Shown here: piece after piece, positions 22,354 to 33,372 of the stretch
Numbering within the stretch: position 1 is the first letter of the stretch
Layout: the number at the start of each line of letters is the position of its first letter
Source: Cladorhizidae sp. MBARI D1340-BT2
Lineage: Eukaryota; Porifera; Demospongiae; Poecilosclerida; Cladorhizidae
Direction of reading: 5' to 3'
Assembly: GCA_028752905.1 (NCBI GenBank)
Contig: JAQNBH010000006.1
Location: 28,430,695-28,494,694 of the forward strand
DNA length: 64,000 nt
Translations under genes and position numbers: made by a program
Notes under the pieces: model-generated
Databases searched by the model: none
What the model was told of the DNA's origin: nothing
Seen by the model: the letters and a program-made list of their open reading frames with translations, nothing else

Positions 22354-23918
22354 GCAGAGCAACATAAACGTGACCGTGCTACTGAAAAGCGAAAGCGACT
22401 CGAAGGTAAGCTTCATACTGATGATCAAAGAACCAGTTTAATCTGAGTTTTTCAATAGTGGAGTTGGAGAGCTCTCAAAGAGTCCTTGATCTGCAGAAGC
22501 AACTTTCAGAGAGCTCTCAAAGTGTCATTAATCTGAAGGAAGAACTTTCAGAGAGCTCTCAAAGTGTCATTAATCTGAAGGAAGAACTTTCAGAGAGCTC
22601 TCAAAGTGTCATTGATCTGAAGGAGCAACTTTCAGAGAACTCTCAAAGTATCGTTGATCTGAAGAAGCAACTTTCAGAGAGCTCTCAAGTTGTCATTGAT
22701 CTGAAGGAAGAACTTTCAGAGAGCTCTCAAAATGGCATTGATCTGAAGAAGAAAGTTTCGGAGAACTCTCACACTATCACTGATCTGAAGATGGACTTGA
22801 TTCACTATGAATCAAGATATGGTAAGCAATCATACTATATATGGCATGGTGTCCAGACATTTATTTCTGTATGTGCATAACATGGATATGTGGGAGGTGA
22901 TGGCCACAACATGCATGGCAGGGTTTTGTTTGTGCTCATATCTGTTTGTGCATTTGTATGTATGACTGTCTCGGAGGATCATTGCCACACTTGGTAGGCA
23001 GATTATTAAGTATTTTGAAGAGTCATGATCAATGGGGAGGGTCTGTGTCCTATTATGCTGCTTTTCATAAGTAACATCTGAGGAAAGACTTGCTTCAAGT
23101 GCATAGTTATGACTAACGTCTTTTTTATATCTTGCCTATTGACTTGTCTGTTCATTTTCATTGTGAGTATGCTATTAATTTGGAACTGGGGTAAAAAATA
23201 ATTTTTTGCATTCATAAAAAGATTTGCATAAAATTATATCTTAGAGAATCGTGCTTAAAGCTTAAATATATGTTCAAACAATTTACATTACTGTAATTAT
23301 ATACTGCAAGCCCATGGGCAATTAAAACCCGAGAGTTTGTATTGTGGGTGCTTTCATCATGAAGCTGTTTATTCCAATTGATGCCCACTCATGTTATTCA
23401 CATACACATTGCTGATCTGCAATAAAGTTTGAAGCTAAATTTTGCATGTGAAGCTGCTGCATGCGCTTTAGCTAGTTGTTCTTGTTGTCAGGATTACGGA
23501 AATGTCAAAGTTGTCAACTTTCCAATGGGCACTTGTTATGTGTAACCAGTCTAGTCCTAAAACAGCACCTGCGGCTTGGGTTCAAAAAAGACTCCTAGCA
23601 AGCCTTGAATCCTGTTGAGATATGAGCTTTATGATTTGGCCATCCGACATTTAGAAATACGAGTCAAACCAGATAGGGCATGCTACTCTACACCCAATAA
23701 CAACATTTGCTTGACTTCTAAATATGCTCATGTTATAAACTTACTTTGATAGTGTGTCTTTGAAACTGTAGGTCGTCTTGACAACACAGCAAGCCAAAAA
23801 GGAACTTCTCAATGTCAGGTATCAGCTGAAGTTAGAGTGTACACACGCATTTGACATTTATCCTTTTTTAATATTATTTTATCATTTCATCTTCAGAGCA
23901 GAGATGTGCATATATCTA
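22354..23918 (+). CDS. coiled-coil exons of an unrecognised host gene (U1 copy, partial)
   Basis: Four exons with GT-AG borders and matching phases can be read: 22354-22405 (AEQHKRDRATEKRKRLE), 22459-22821, 23772-23818 (RLDNTASQKGTSQCQ) and a 22-nt micro-exon 23897-23918 (SRDVHIS). The large exon is eight near-identical 14-residue repeats of the form LKEELSESSQSVID, two heptads each, so a regular coiled coil is expected. It ends DLIHYESRYG. The same four exons, with the same borders, occur on the minus strand at 59344-56792 (U2), which supports real exons. The last one ends in phase 1, which suits the 'PGLP' exons at 33373 onwards. The 5' end of the gene is not identified. In U1 the 6.8-kb Ginger insertion separates these exons from the downstream ones. 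Confidence 0.6.
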
Positions 23919-24149
23919 GTAAGTTACTAAGAAATAGAGATGTCTTGTTATAGCGCAGAGCCTGCTTGCCTTCTTAACCTGGCTATTGTACTTGTTAAAA
24001 ATATCTCAGGGTTTTCTAGTTAATATTTCAGGATGGTTCACGTCATATTGTGAACCAGCCTTTAGAAGGACTATGAATGTGACCCTAACAACCCAAAGAA
24101 TGTGAGGTTCAATCAACACCAATTCACACTTAACATAGATTACAGCGAT

Positions 24150-24490
24150 GTGACTAGGGCTAAGGCTGGGACTAGAGTTAAGACTAAGGCTTGGACTAGA
24201 GTTAAGGCTAAGGCTTGGGCTAGAGTTAAGGCTAAGGCTTGGACTACAGTTAAGGCTAAGGCTTGGACTAGAGTTAAGGCTAAGGTTTGGACTAGAGTTA
24301 AGGCTAAGGATTGGACTAGAATTAAGGCTAAGGCTTGGACTAGAGTTAAGGCTAAGGCTTGGACTAGACTTAAGGCTAAGGCTTGGACTAGAGTTAAGGC
24401 TAATGCTTGGACTAGAGTTAAGGCTAAGGCTTGGACTAGAGTTAAGGCTAAGGCTTGGACTAGAGTTAAGGCTAAGGCTAGGGCTAGAAA
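24150..24490. repeat. 24-bp minisatellite (U1), about 14 copies
   Basis: The unit 'ggcttggactagagttaaggctaa' repeats every 24 bases with scattered substitutions. Because 24 is a multiple of 3 and the unit lacks stops in most frames, both strands stay open (AKAWTRVK, LELRLRLG, SLSLNSSP). These frames are by-products of the repeat, not genes. The U2 array (55790-56395) has about 25 copies; U3 (about 44095-44290) has a degenerate version. Confidence 0.9.
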
Positions 24491-24967
24491 TATGGCTAGC
24501 CATCCCATTGATATATTGTGGCTGGCCTTCTATACTAGCCCTAGCTCTAGCCCTCGGCCATAATACACCGTGGTTGTCCATCTGCATGCTGAGATATAGT
24601 TACAATTTTCAAGGTGTTAGCTAGCCATAGCCATTTCTTATTTGATACAGATCATAGATTATATGGACAAGTTAGAAGAAGAGGGCCTGGTAGTGTCAGA
24701 ATAGTTAGCCACACCCACAATCATGACCATTTTTGTTTTCCAAGAGGCCTTGTTGAAAAAACATTGTAGCATAGAGGTAGTTCAAGGAGACTTGGTACTC
24801 TTCATAGCGGAGGCTTCATTATGATGAAGTGGAAGGTCAAGTGTGCTGTTATTTTAGCTTGTTAGTTCTAACAAAATGTCTACGAAGAGTGGAACCTCTG
24901 AAGCTGTATTTTATGTTAGCATGCAGTCTACATTATATATATGTTACGCGCAAACCTGGAACCTACG

Positions 24968-25290
24968 ATCGTGCAAGGTCAAACTCAAACCTCCAATCTG
25001 CACTCTCAAAACCAAGAATTTGGTAATAACAGTAAGTTGCTCAATCTAGGATTGATCATAGAATTTTTACTCAATAGAACAGGTAAAAGTTGCTCATTCT
25101 AGCAAGAAACCTTGGATCAAAAGTTTGCGCATACTATCCTTGGATCGCGCTAGGTCAAACTCAAACCTCAATCTGCACTCTCAAAACCAAGAATGTTAAT
25201 AGGAGCAGTAAAAGTTGCTCAATTCTAGGATTTATCATAGAATTTGTAGCTCTAGAAACAGGTAAAAGTTGCTCATTCTGACAAGGTAGT
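24968..25290. repeat. subterminal tandem duplication in the Ginger-like element
   Basis: 'ggtcaaactcaaacct(c)caatctgcactctcaaaaccaagaat' occurs at about 24977 and 25153. Each is followed by 'gttgctcaat(t)ctagga' and 'aacaggtaaaagttgctcattct'. The period is about 177 bases, two copies. Subterminal duplications of this kind often hold transposase binding sites (inference). Confidence 0.7.
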
Positions 25291-25358
25291 TGCATTCCAT
25301 AAAGGCCAAATCTTGTACATACAAAATTCGTACAAAATTCATAACCGAGTATTCCAAT

Positions 25359-26271
25359 TCAGTTAGCAATTAATACATGTCCACCAATCCATATTTTCTG
25401 ATCGAAATAAACTCTGGGAATCTTGATGCACTAATCATGGTACCACTCCCCACATTTTGAACATTCTGCCATCCTACTTTTGTTCCATGGCATTCGGCAG
25501 ACGCAGTACAGTTCAATTGTTTGAAATGGTTCCATTGCCAGAGAGAGGTTTGTAACAGTTTTACCAGGAAAAGGTAGCATTTTACGTGACTCGAAACAAT
25601 TTACGAGGTGACATATCATTTTGGAGATATCCCAGCATATTTTGGTTGGATCTTCACCATAACAGAGGGCTACTGCACAAGCAATAGCAAAAACTCCACA
25701 GTCATTACCATTGGTCTGCTGCTGAATGTTCATAAACCTTGCTGTGATCGTTTTATTCCTTGAAAATACAAGTGCAGCTATCTGTTCAGAAGTTGATAGA
25801 GGCAAACGATTGTAAAGACTATCGTATACCTTAACTTCACTATTATCTTCCTTACTCAGCTCAATGCAGATCCAGTGGTTGTTTTGACTGTTCAAAATCT
25901 GGACTGCATGACTCCGAATAATGTTACTGCTAAGATTAGAGACCACAGTAGTAGCTTGCAATCCATTGATGGAGAGAAATACTTTTTTGAGAAGTTTCTG
26001 AGAGGCATACATATGTGAATCCACTAACCAGTTTCCATTAAGAATCATGTCACGATCTTCTTTATACAACACTAGGTCTGGAATCAACATTGGTGGGACT
26101 GGTATATCAGGGTAGTGATCAACAATAACTAGTCCAGGCTTTCTATCATCACTGACTGAACTATCTAAAAGTTCAACATCATCGAAAAAAATTTGGTCTT
26201 TAGTAGCTCTACTGACAGTACCACCCACAACACTACTATCAGGCTTGCATTCACTTACAGAACTACTGACC
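25359..26271 (-). pseudogene. Ulp1-type (C48) cysteine protease with C-terminal PHD finger, Ginger cargo
   Basis: After a splice acceptor at 26272, the frame reads VSSSVSECKPDSS, then a C48-like domain. Visible catalytic-region signatures are NNHWICIEL (His), VKVYDSLYNR (Asp) and QQTNGNDCGVFAIACAVALC (Gln and Cys), followed by a conserved helix ICWDISKMICHLVNCF. A PHD begins IELYCVCRMPW and AECSKCGEWYHD. A TAG at 25431-25433 interrupts it inside the WYH-x-x-C motif; the same frame then continues CIKIPRVYFDQKIW to a TGA at 25359. The splice from the upstream integrase exon (ending 26310) does not keep frame as I read it. The protease domain itself looks intact. The family acts on SUMO-like or ubiquitin-like conjugates; the role in the transposon is unknown. 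Confidence 0.75.
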
Positions 26272-26309
26272 CTGGATTAGAAATATTAAAAGGTCTAAAA
26301 TTGTTTTAC

Positions 26310-27534
26310 TTTGCTTATTTCTGATATCACTCTCTGTGCAATGAGGTTCACTACAGTGAGGGACAGATGGTGAGGAGTGTTCAGGAGAGCTTGATTCATC
26401 TGAACAAGGTAGAGGAGTAGAACTTTTGTCTGCTGATACATGTTCTATAGGTTCAGTTTCATTGATCAAGTCTGCGATATCTTCCTCCATTAATGACCCT
26501 AGATTAGTACCTGGAAATATACCGCTACGTGGTGGTTGTCCGTACCCCAATTCATATGGAGTACACTTCATGGTTTCATGAACACATGTATTCGGTTGAT
26601 CTAGTAGTATACACACACACACCAAACACACACACCAAAAAAAAGCAGAGATGACCAAGTATGTGAAGTTCATGCTGCCATCAGGCTGCCAGTATTAGGC
26701 ATATTATTACTACAATGGCTGTACTAAACACTCGTCCATAACCTATCAATCACCATTACCATGAAAAGTTCAGCTATATTACATATTTTATGGTATCTTC
26801 TTTTATATTATCATACAGTGACCAATTATAGTTGTTTATGAATCACTATTGTTTATGAATCACTATTATGAAAATCAAACTTGCACTGAATTTCTGGTAA
26901 CCAATGTGACCATGCCATATCACATTCATTCTGTTCAAACCGACATGCAAGAAGTTCTTCACCTTTAGCATTTGCACGTTCCACTAGACCCTGTGATTGA
27001 GGGTGTCTTGGTCGACCGTTTATGATGGTGGCTCTCCCCGGCCAGGTCTTCACCAGTTTGTCTATGATATGATTGACAAATTCTCTTCCATTATCAGATT
27101 GGAATATCTATACATAGGAATACTCAAGCATGCTGTAACCATTAATAATCAATTATGTATCACACAAACCTTGGGAAGACCGAAATATGCAAAAACACGA
27201 CTGGACAAGTTTTTAGCCACCTCAATTGCACTCTTGTGCTCAAGAGCAAACAGTACATGGAATTTGGACCAATGATCCATGTAGTGGCCAATACAATTAT
27301 GGCGGTCGTCTGGTCTATGTCGCATGTCAATCAAATCCACCTAAATAAGACAATACTAAATACCAACATATTTGGTACTAATAATATTACCTGTCCTCGA
27401 GTCATAAACCCAGAAGAAATGATAGGTTTAATTGGGGCACTGTTGGTTTGTGGCTTCTGAAGGTTACACACACTACATAATCGAACGTACTTCTCCACAA
27501 CAGATCTTGATAGACACGCATAGTTCGAAGAAAT
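26310..27534 (-). CDS. Ginger/KRBA2-type integrase, spliced
   Basis: Exons on the minus strand are 27534-27391, 27340-27170, 27107-about 26885 and 26600-26310. Borders give NYACLSRSVVEKYVRLCSVC (zinc-binding CxxC) ... SGFMTRGQ, then VDLIDMRHRPDDRHNC ... FAYFGLPK, then IFQSDNGREFVNHIIDKLV ... RPRHPQSQGLVERAN ... WLPEIQ, then TPYELGYGQPPRSGIFPG and an acidic Ser-rich tail. The DD(35)E residues are present: D in VDLIDM, D in QSDNGREF, E in GLVERAN. The first three introns are short (about 50-60 bp) and keep frame. The third exon would need a GC donor, so it may be mildly damaged. An upstream N-terminal part near 27560-27662 is uncertain. Confidence 0.8.
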
Positions 27535-28602
27535 CTAGAGGGAGTATGGTAAAGACAGAGAATTGAATTACCAGCATTTTTCATTGATAACCAAAACAGA
27601 TCACTATTATAAAATGTCGCTAGTTGTTTACCACACACTAAAACAACAGGATTATAACCCATGGGTATTTAGATATTCACATTAAAAAGCTGAGAGGTGG
27701 ATGCTTGCTGTATCTAGTGGATGAAACGGACAATGTAAATCTAAATGCACACACCCATGTTTTTGCTACTATTAGAAGGATGTAGGTCAAACCGATATAA
27801 AATAGGAAATGGGTGCAACATAAGGATTCATAACATCCAAACGTCAACATACTTCATAACGAGTGTTTTATGTTGTGTCCAAAATGTAACTTGCTGTGTG
27901 TTCCAATTTTTCACTAAAAGTGAATTGGAGGTTACTACAATAGTAGTGTTTTACTCATATGCTGCGCTGCACTGTCCTTGGACTCAATTGAATTTGGATA
28001 TGACAAATTGTATGTTTGCATTTACCAACCCATATAAAAATTAGAGGTAGCAACCTTATGTCAGGACCTCAATTCAAATATTCATGGTCACATGATTAAA
28101 AACATTTTATGGTTGACATGAGCTATACTCATATTATGCACATCTTATATAACTGAGAGTAAGTCACAATTTTCAATCTCTGGTGCAATCTTTAGGTGTT
28201 GAACCAGTAGAGCTCTACACTCTACCTACAATATTTGAGTGCCAAAATGAGAGCATGCATCAAGGGCTACATTTCAAACACAAGATCACATGCATAGAAT
28301 CTGTTTTTATATAGAAATGATAGACATTCTGTACCTCGGCTAGAGTCTTTATAGCCCATATGTGACCGAATTTGCTAAAACCCACCTAAACGGGTTTTAA
28401 AAAAAAAGTGAAATTATTTAATAATCGGCACCTATGATACCTAATGATCATATCCTAAAAGTTTGAAACTATTTGATAATGTTTCCTTCGAGCTATAGCA
28501 TGAATAGTTGCGCTCCTTCAAGTAACAACAATAGGATTATTGCGTTTATAAAGCGTTGTCAGGGTGCGGGCGAAACGAAGCCGTATACTTCCGTAAACGT
28601 GT

Positions 28603-28925
28603 AATTAGAGCTATTACCACGCTCTTGGCGTTCTATTGCCATGCCCAGGGTCTAAAAAATGGAAGGATAGTATGGACGACTGGAGTAGGACTCTTTCTAA
28701 GCAGCGGTAAGGTACAGATTAGTTAGTTAGGAGTTGTAGAAAGAGTTGATCAGCTATGTTTGGCTAATCTTGCGTAGTTTTGTTCGAGCTATTGCCACGC
28801 CATCGGCCTAAAAAGATGGAAGAATAGTATGGACGACTGGAGTAAGGACTCGTTCTAAGCAGCGGTAAGTAGCAGGTTAGTTAGTTAGGAGTTGTATATG
28901 TTGTAGAATGAGTTGATCAACTATG
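28603..28925. repeat. subterminal duplication inside the nested element, two copies
   Basis: 'agctatt(a/g)ccacgc...atggaagaatagtatggacgactggagtaa...gcagcggtaa...gttagttagttaggagttgta' occurs at about 28605-28740 and 28785-28900. Confidence 0.7.
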
Positions 28926-29250
28926 TTTGACATCTAATCTTATGTAGTTTGCTTCTGTAACAAAGTTGAACTTTATTGATTCTTTAGAAACAAGTTGAGA
29001 ATAAATTATGGTAAGTTCACCTCTTATTATTGCTAGCTTGCTTCTAGTTAAACATGTTTGCTACATTTTCATGTGACTTATCTGCTAGAAAATAATGTTT
29101 GATAGCTAACTAGTTATGATGTACAAAGTTTATGATATAATAAGAAGCTATGATGAATAAAGTTGACATCTTCTTTTAGGTGATGGGGTTATGTTCTGAG
29201 GAGGCAAGGTGCAGTTGATTGGGAGAGGCATTCTGGTTGCAGGACTTGGA

Positions 29251-30720
29251 TCAGGACAAACAATATCCTGACAATGAGGGGGACAGAATTCTCATATTTT
29301 TTCGAAAAGGTATTTCTTCCTTTCGGAGTAAGACCTTCTGGTATAATTGTGGGGGGAGTTCATTTTTATGTGGCTTCCAGTCTTTATACTGTTCCACTAG
29401 AAGAGGCAGCCATTTCTCGATCGCATCCGTCCCTGTCCTGACCATAGCAACTCCTGGTTCTTTTGATGAGAACTTCAAGCGGTGAAATGTCTTGATCCCA
29501 ACAAATGCCTGTCTCCTGTAGTACTTTGTGAAGTAGTTTGCCCAGTTGTACTGTGGAACTAAAATAGTTCCGTCTTCCCTCCCCACCAACTGGGCATTGT
29601 TCGCTTTTGCGGAACTGTTGACAACATCAGCAATGTCTTGTAGGCACCCGACCTTTGTCCTTCTGTATTTTTGCTTCAGCAAGCCAAACCTGACTACATT
29701 CTCCTGGTGACAGCCAAGGGCAGTCTGTTGTGAGGTAGCATTTTGTGGTTGCCATGTTCTCTTGTAGTCAGACCCACAGCAGTGTAGTTGGTTTTGAGGG
29801 ATTTAAATCTGTCTATTCCTGGAGTGTTATGGTACATTGTTGTACTGTAATAATATTTCCCACAGTATAGTATGACATTGTACCTACCAATACTATGCAG
29901 CATAAGGAAGGTGACCTTGCAAATCCTCAAACCATGGTGATAGAAGACTATCCTGGACCTCTGCCGTGGTAATGTGGTATGGTGTGATCCTTCCCCTACT
30001 GTGTCTTCATTATTAATATTTGCCATAATTTGTCCCAGGATTACCATATCGACCTGTTCCCTGCTCAGTGATGCACATTGGTCTCTCACGTCTTGGTAGT
30101 GCTCTGCAGTAAACTGTGAGGAGCATGGTTTTCCTTTAAACATCACACAGCCACACCCCTTCAGCAAGAATGCTGTAAGTTTGGGATCCTAATGGAATAA
30201 TAGCCATGTTTATTATGCAGATGCCATGTGTTACACCTACAATAAAGGGAAGTGCTGCTGGCTCAAATGCTATTGTTGAAGAAGGCTGTGGTAGTGATGG
30301 TGGAGTCTGGGATGGGTGTCCGCTCAATGGTGAGAAGAGGTCCTCCTCAAGAGTGGAGAAGAGGTCCTCCTCAAGAGTGGAGAAGAGAGGTGGATCTTCA
30401 TCACCACAGTCATCATCTTCTGAAGATTCTAAATTTCATTTTAATGTATTTTTTATAGTATTAAGTATTATTTCGTATTATATCATGCTTTGAAAGTTAC
30501 CATCAGATTCCATTACTTCATTGAACTCGTTGTCTTCAGTGCCTGTACAGTAAAATTCAATGATCTATTGAGGGTGTAAATATTACCATACTTGGCCCAT
30601 CCAAGGTGAAGTAATCTGCTAATAGTTCATTGAGGGCGTGTTCGTCAGAGCTTCCTACCAGGTCTCGTCCTTCCCTGGCCCACCTGTTGGGAGCGCTGGC
30701 TACGTTCTGTGAACTGGACA
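29251..30720 (-). pseudogene. DUF7869-type transposon gene with central core deleted
   Basis: Exons on the minus strand are about 30720-30592 (MSSSQNVASAPNRWAREG, DEHALNELLADYFTLDG), 30542-30501, 30428-30241 (acidic; contains the duplicated block LFSTLEED) and 30172 down to 29694. The last holds GCGCVMFKGKPCSSQFTAEH, SREQVDMVILGQIMANI, RICKVTFLMLHSIG and the signature HGNHKMLPHNRLPL. Directly after a stop the sequence resumes FGLLKQKYRRTKVGCLQDI, EDGTILVPQYNWANYF and EPGVAMVRTG, which is the C-terminal region. Family members I recall have a long middle with HADNCSGQNKN-type and GHTKF-type motifs between these parts; it is absent here. Exon 1 to exon 2 also loses frame as read. The C-terminal part is paralogous to 2-466. 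Confidence 0.75.
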
Positions 30721-33372
30721 TCGCTACTACAGGATTGCAACCAAACTTAGCGCGCCTAATGCGCGCGAAAAGAGCATAGCAACGCCTCCGTTCACGAACG
30801 GTAAGTATCGACCTATCTTACAGTAAAGGCTTATTTCTCCTTCTAGAAATAGCGCCTGGGCTTATGACTGCCACTGGTTTATATATAAAGGATAGCTATA
30901 GCCATTGGCAGAAAGACCAAAAAATCGTCTTTAATTTTTTTTAAAATAAAACGGCAATATCTCAATTAATGCTTTCCCCCGTTTAGGTGGGTTTTCGCAA
31001 ATTCGGTCACATATGACCTTGAACATCACAGTGCACTCTATTCAAAATAGTATGAAACTCTTCAATGTAAGCCACTCTCCAATAATGACCAAGGATGGAG
31101 GAGTCACTCTCATCCTGAAAAAAAGATTAGATTAAAACGACACCGTATAACTGCGATTCAGTAAAGGGTCTGTCTCATGAAGCGAATGGCTACTGGATTT
31201 CAATAAATTAAACAAAGTTTTGTCTTTGTTATTATCATCCAGGCTTTGAAATAGATTGGCACTTGACTTGTGGCTTTAAACTTATAAAATAAGGAGACCT
31301 GTCTAACAACAAAATATGTATCACCATATATATCACTGGCTATTTGGGTTTAATCATACCTTTTTCTTTGCTGGTATACAAAGTACATCCTTAAGCCCAA
31401 GAGCAGGGTACTCCAAAAGTTAAAAACATTTTTGTTTCACCCAAAAATTGAATTTAGGATCACTGTTCGCCATCTCCCCTTTCAGAAATTTGACAACAGC
31501 TTGTCCCTTTGTTCTTGATATGGTTTTGCTTCCAAGGTTCCTTCCAAAAAGAAAGGTTTGCTGTATATAATCATCATAGGCATTCTCTCCTTCCATTTCC
31601 CTTACTACAACCTCTTCCCACGTGGGAGAAAACTTGTTTCGATCTGATTGGTTATCGCGATCCTAGGATTGAGCAAATTCCCGGTTTGCGGGTAACATAT
31701 ATATTGTAATTGGCGAGATGCAACAATTGCCTTCGAGCAGTTAGAAAGGCAGTGCCACAAGTGTTCTGTGGAGAGTACTGACACAATGGTCTGGGCATTG
31801 TGGTAATAAATATGATTAACCCTGTGCATTTATACTTTGAGACATCAGCAAAACGTTGTCTCAATGTTTACAAAAATGCCTATGATCATATTTTTTTACA
31901 AAATATAATACTGTCTTGCTTTATGGTTAGTGTAGCATTATCTTTCATGCAATTAAAGATAGTTCTTGTAACATTGGTTGCACACATCAGAAGAATCAAT
32001 ATTTGCATAATACTTACAGGTCCCCAGCATCCTTCTCGGTATACTCAAGTCATTATTCCAATAGCTCATCCAAACACTGATGACAGATGTAGTGTTCTAT
32101 TTTTTACAAGCTAGCATGCTTAATTATACATTTTTTTACTGCTTATATCTTAGAATCATCTTCCCTCACAAACTTCAGCAACTTATAAGAATTCCTATCA
32201 CTATGGTCGTTGTGGCTGCTGATTCCAAATCCCTGTCTAGGAAAGAATTCGAGGAATGATGGTTTAGTAGCCATTGCTAAGACCTGCTAAGCATCTCACT
32301 TAAATTGCGTGTTGTTGTGCAGGTAGCTAATACTACACACAATGCTTGTGATACTGTCTGTTTATGCTGCTTGTAGGAAACTATTGCATATTTCCAAATA
32401 CATAACTACAAGTAATAATTACCTACCTGACTGTATGCTTGCATAAAGATATAAATATTATCCAGTTAGCAATTCCATTCTTATTTACATAGCATTAGAG
32501 ATTCAAGCCTTCATGGACTATCCTTGTCACAACTGTCAAGCAAAGATAACAGGGCACTCGACCTTCAAAATTAAGCCTCTGCTACGAAAGGAACTAAGTC
32601 GTCTGGAATGATCCTAACACTGTCTTTTTCAAAAAGGTTGCTTGGGCAAAAAAATTAACTTGGTTGTGATGCTCATTATAGAAAGGCAAGGATCCAGATC
32701 TAGTGGAAGTACTAGAAACATGTTAAGCAATATTGCCAGCCATATTAAAACACAAACACAGAAGCTCCGACTACTTGTACTTTTCATTGCACTGCCTGGC
32801 ACCAGAATGTTAGCAGTTGAATTGGAATGGACTTCCCTGGCTGCCGGGGAGCCACACTCGAGAGCCTGAACTGAAGCTAAGACCACCCAGATCAACATAA
32901 TTTTTCTGTATTCAGTTATTTATCACAACCTTTTTGAATAGAAAGCCAAAGTTTGTACTTGTTATCAATAGGAGCCTCTAGCCCTAGATGCCTACTACTC
33001 TAACACCCTAGCAATTTTAGAACTTCTATAACTTTTGACAAACATCAGATGAAGAATTGCCAAGAAATATATATATACCATGAGATGTGTTTTATCTCTC
33101 TCATTTTTCTCAGCTAATGTTCATTGTGTTTCAGTGTCAAGTTAAACAGAAACTTGGAGCTCTGGAGACTGATAATGTTAGGATGTATGTGGTGAAAAAT
33201 GGAAATCATTGACTTCTTTTAATATCATGTAATTCTGACAGTTTGTCCACCTGTTCTTTATAGATGCACGCACTTTATTATTTAGAGGACCACGATACAG
33301 CTGTGATTTATCATCCCTACATATAGAGTATGAATGCATTCTTGATTTATATTTTGATTACTGTAACTTTAG

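Larger units (their letters stand above)
28361..31011 (-). mobile_element. DUF7869-type DNA transposon nested in the Ginger-like element
   Basis: The inverted ends are TGTGACCGAATTTGC(t)AAAAC at the left and the same sequence (TGTGACCGAATTTGCGAAAA) on the other strand at the right, followed in both by CCCACCTAAACGGG. The flanks are TA on both sides (28359-28360 and 31012-31013), so the target duplication may be only TA. It is 2,651 bp. It carries one minus-strand gene (30720-29251) with a deleted middle. The superfamily is not one I can name with confidence. Confidence 0.8.
24942..31697 (-). mobile_element. Ginger-like DNA transposon inserted in U1, itself carrying a nested element
   Basis: The left end is TGTTACGCGCAAACCTGGAA and the right end, on the other strand, is TGTTACCCGCAAACCGGGAA. 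The flanks are TATATA on both sides (24936-24941 and 31698-31703). U3 at about 41510 shows the same flanks joined without the element, so this is an insertion with an observable empty site. Ends of the form TGTNR...YNACA, a Ty3/gypsy-like integrase, and a Ulp1-type protease in the same element fit the Ginger superfamily. Genes run on the minus strand: integrase exons 27534-26310, then Ulp1/PHD 26271-25359. The interior is interrupted at 28361-31011 by a second transposon. Confidence 0.8.

Noticed and set aside
32629..32898. 89-residue minus frame with a signal-like start and a hydrophobic segment
   Set aside because: U2 has a TAG near its start, U3 is badly decayed, and the opposite strand is equally open. 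Sharing between U1 and U2 is explained by recent duplication.
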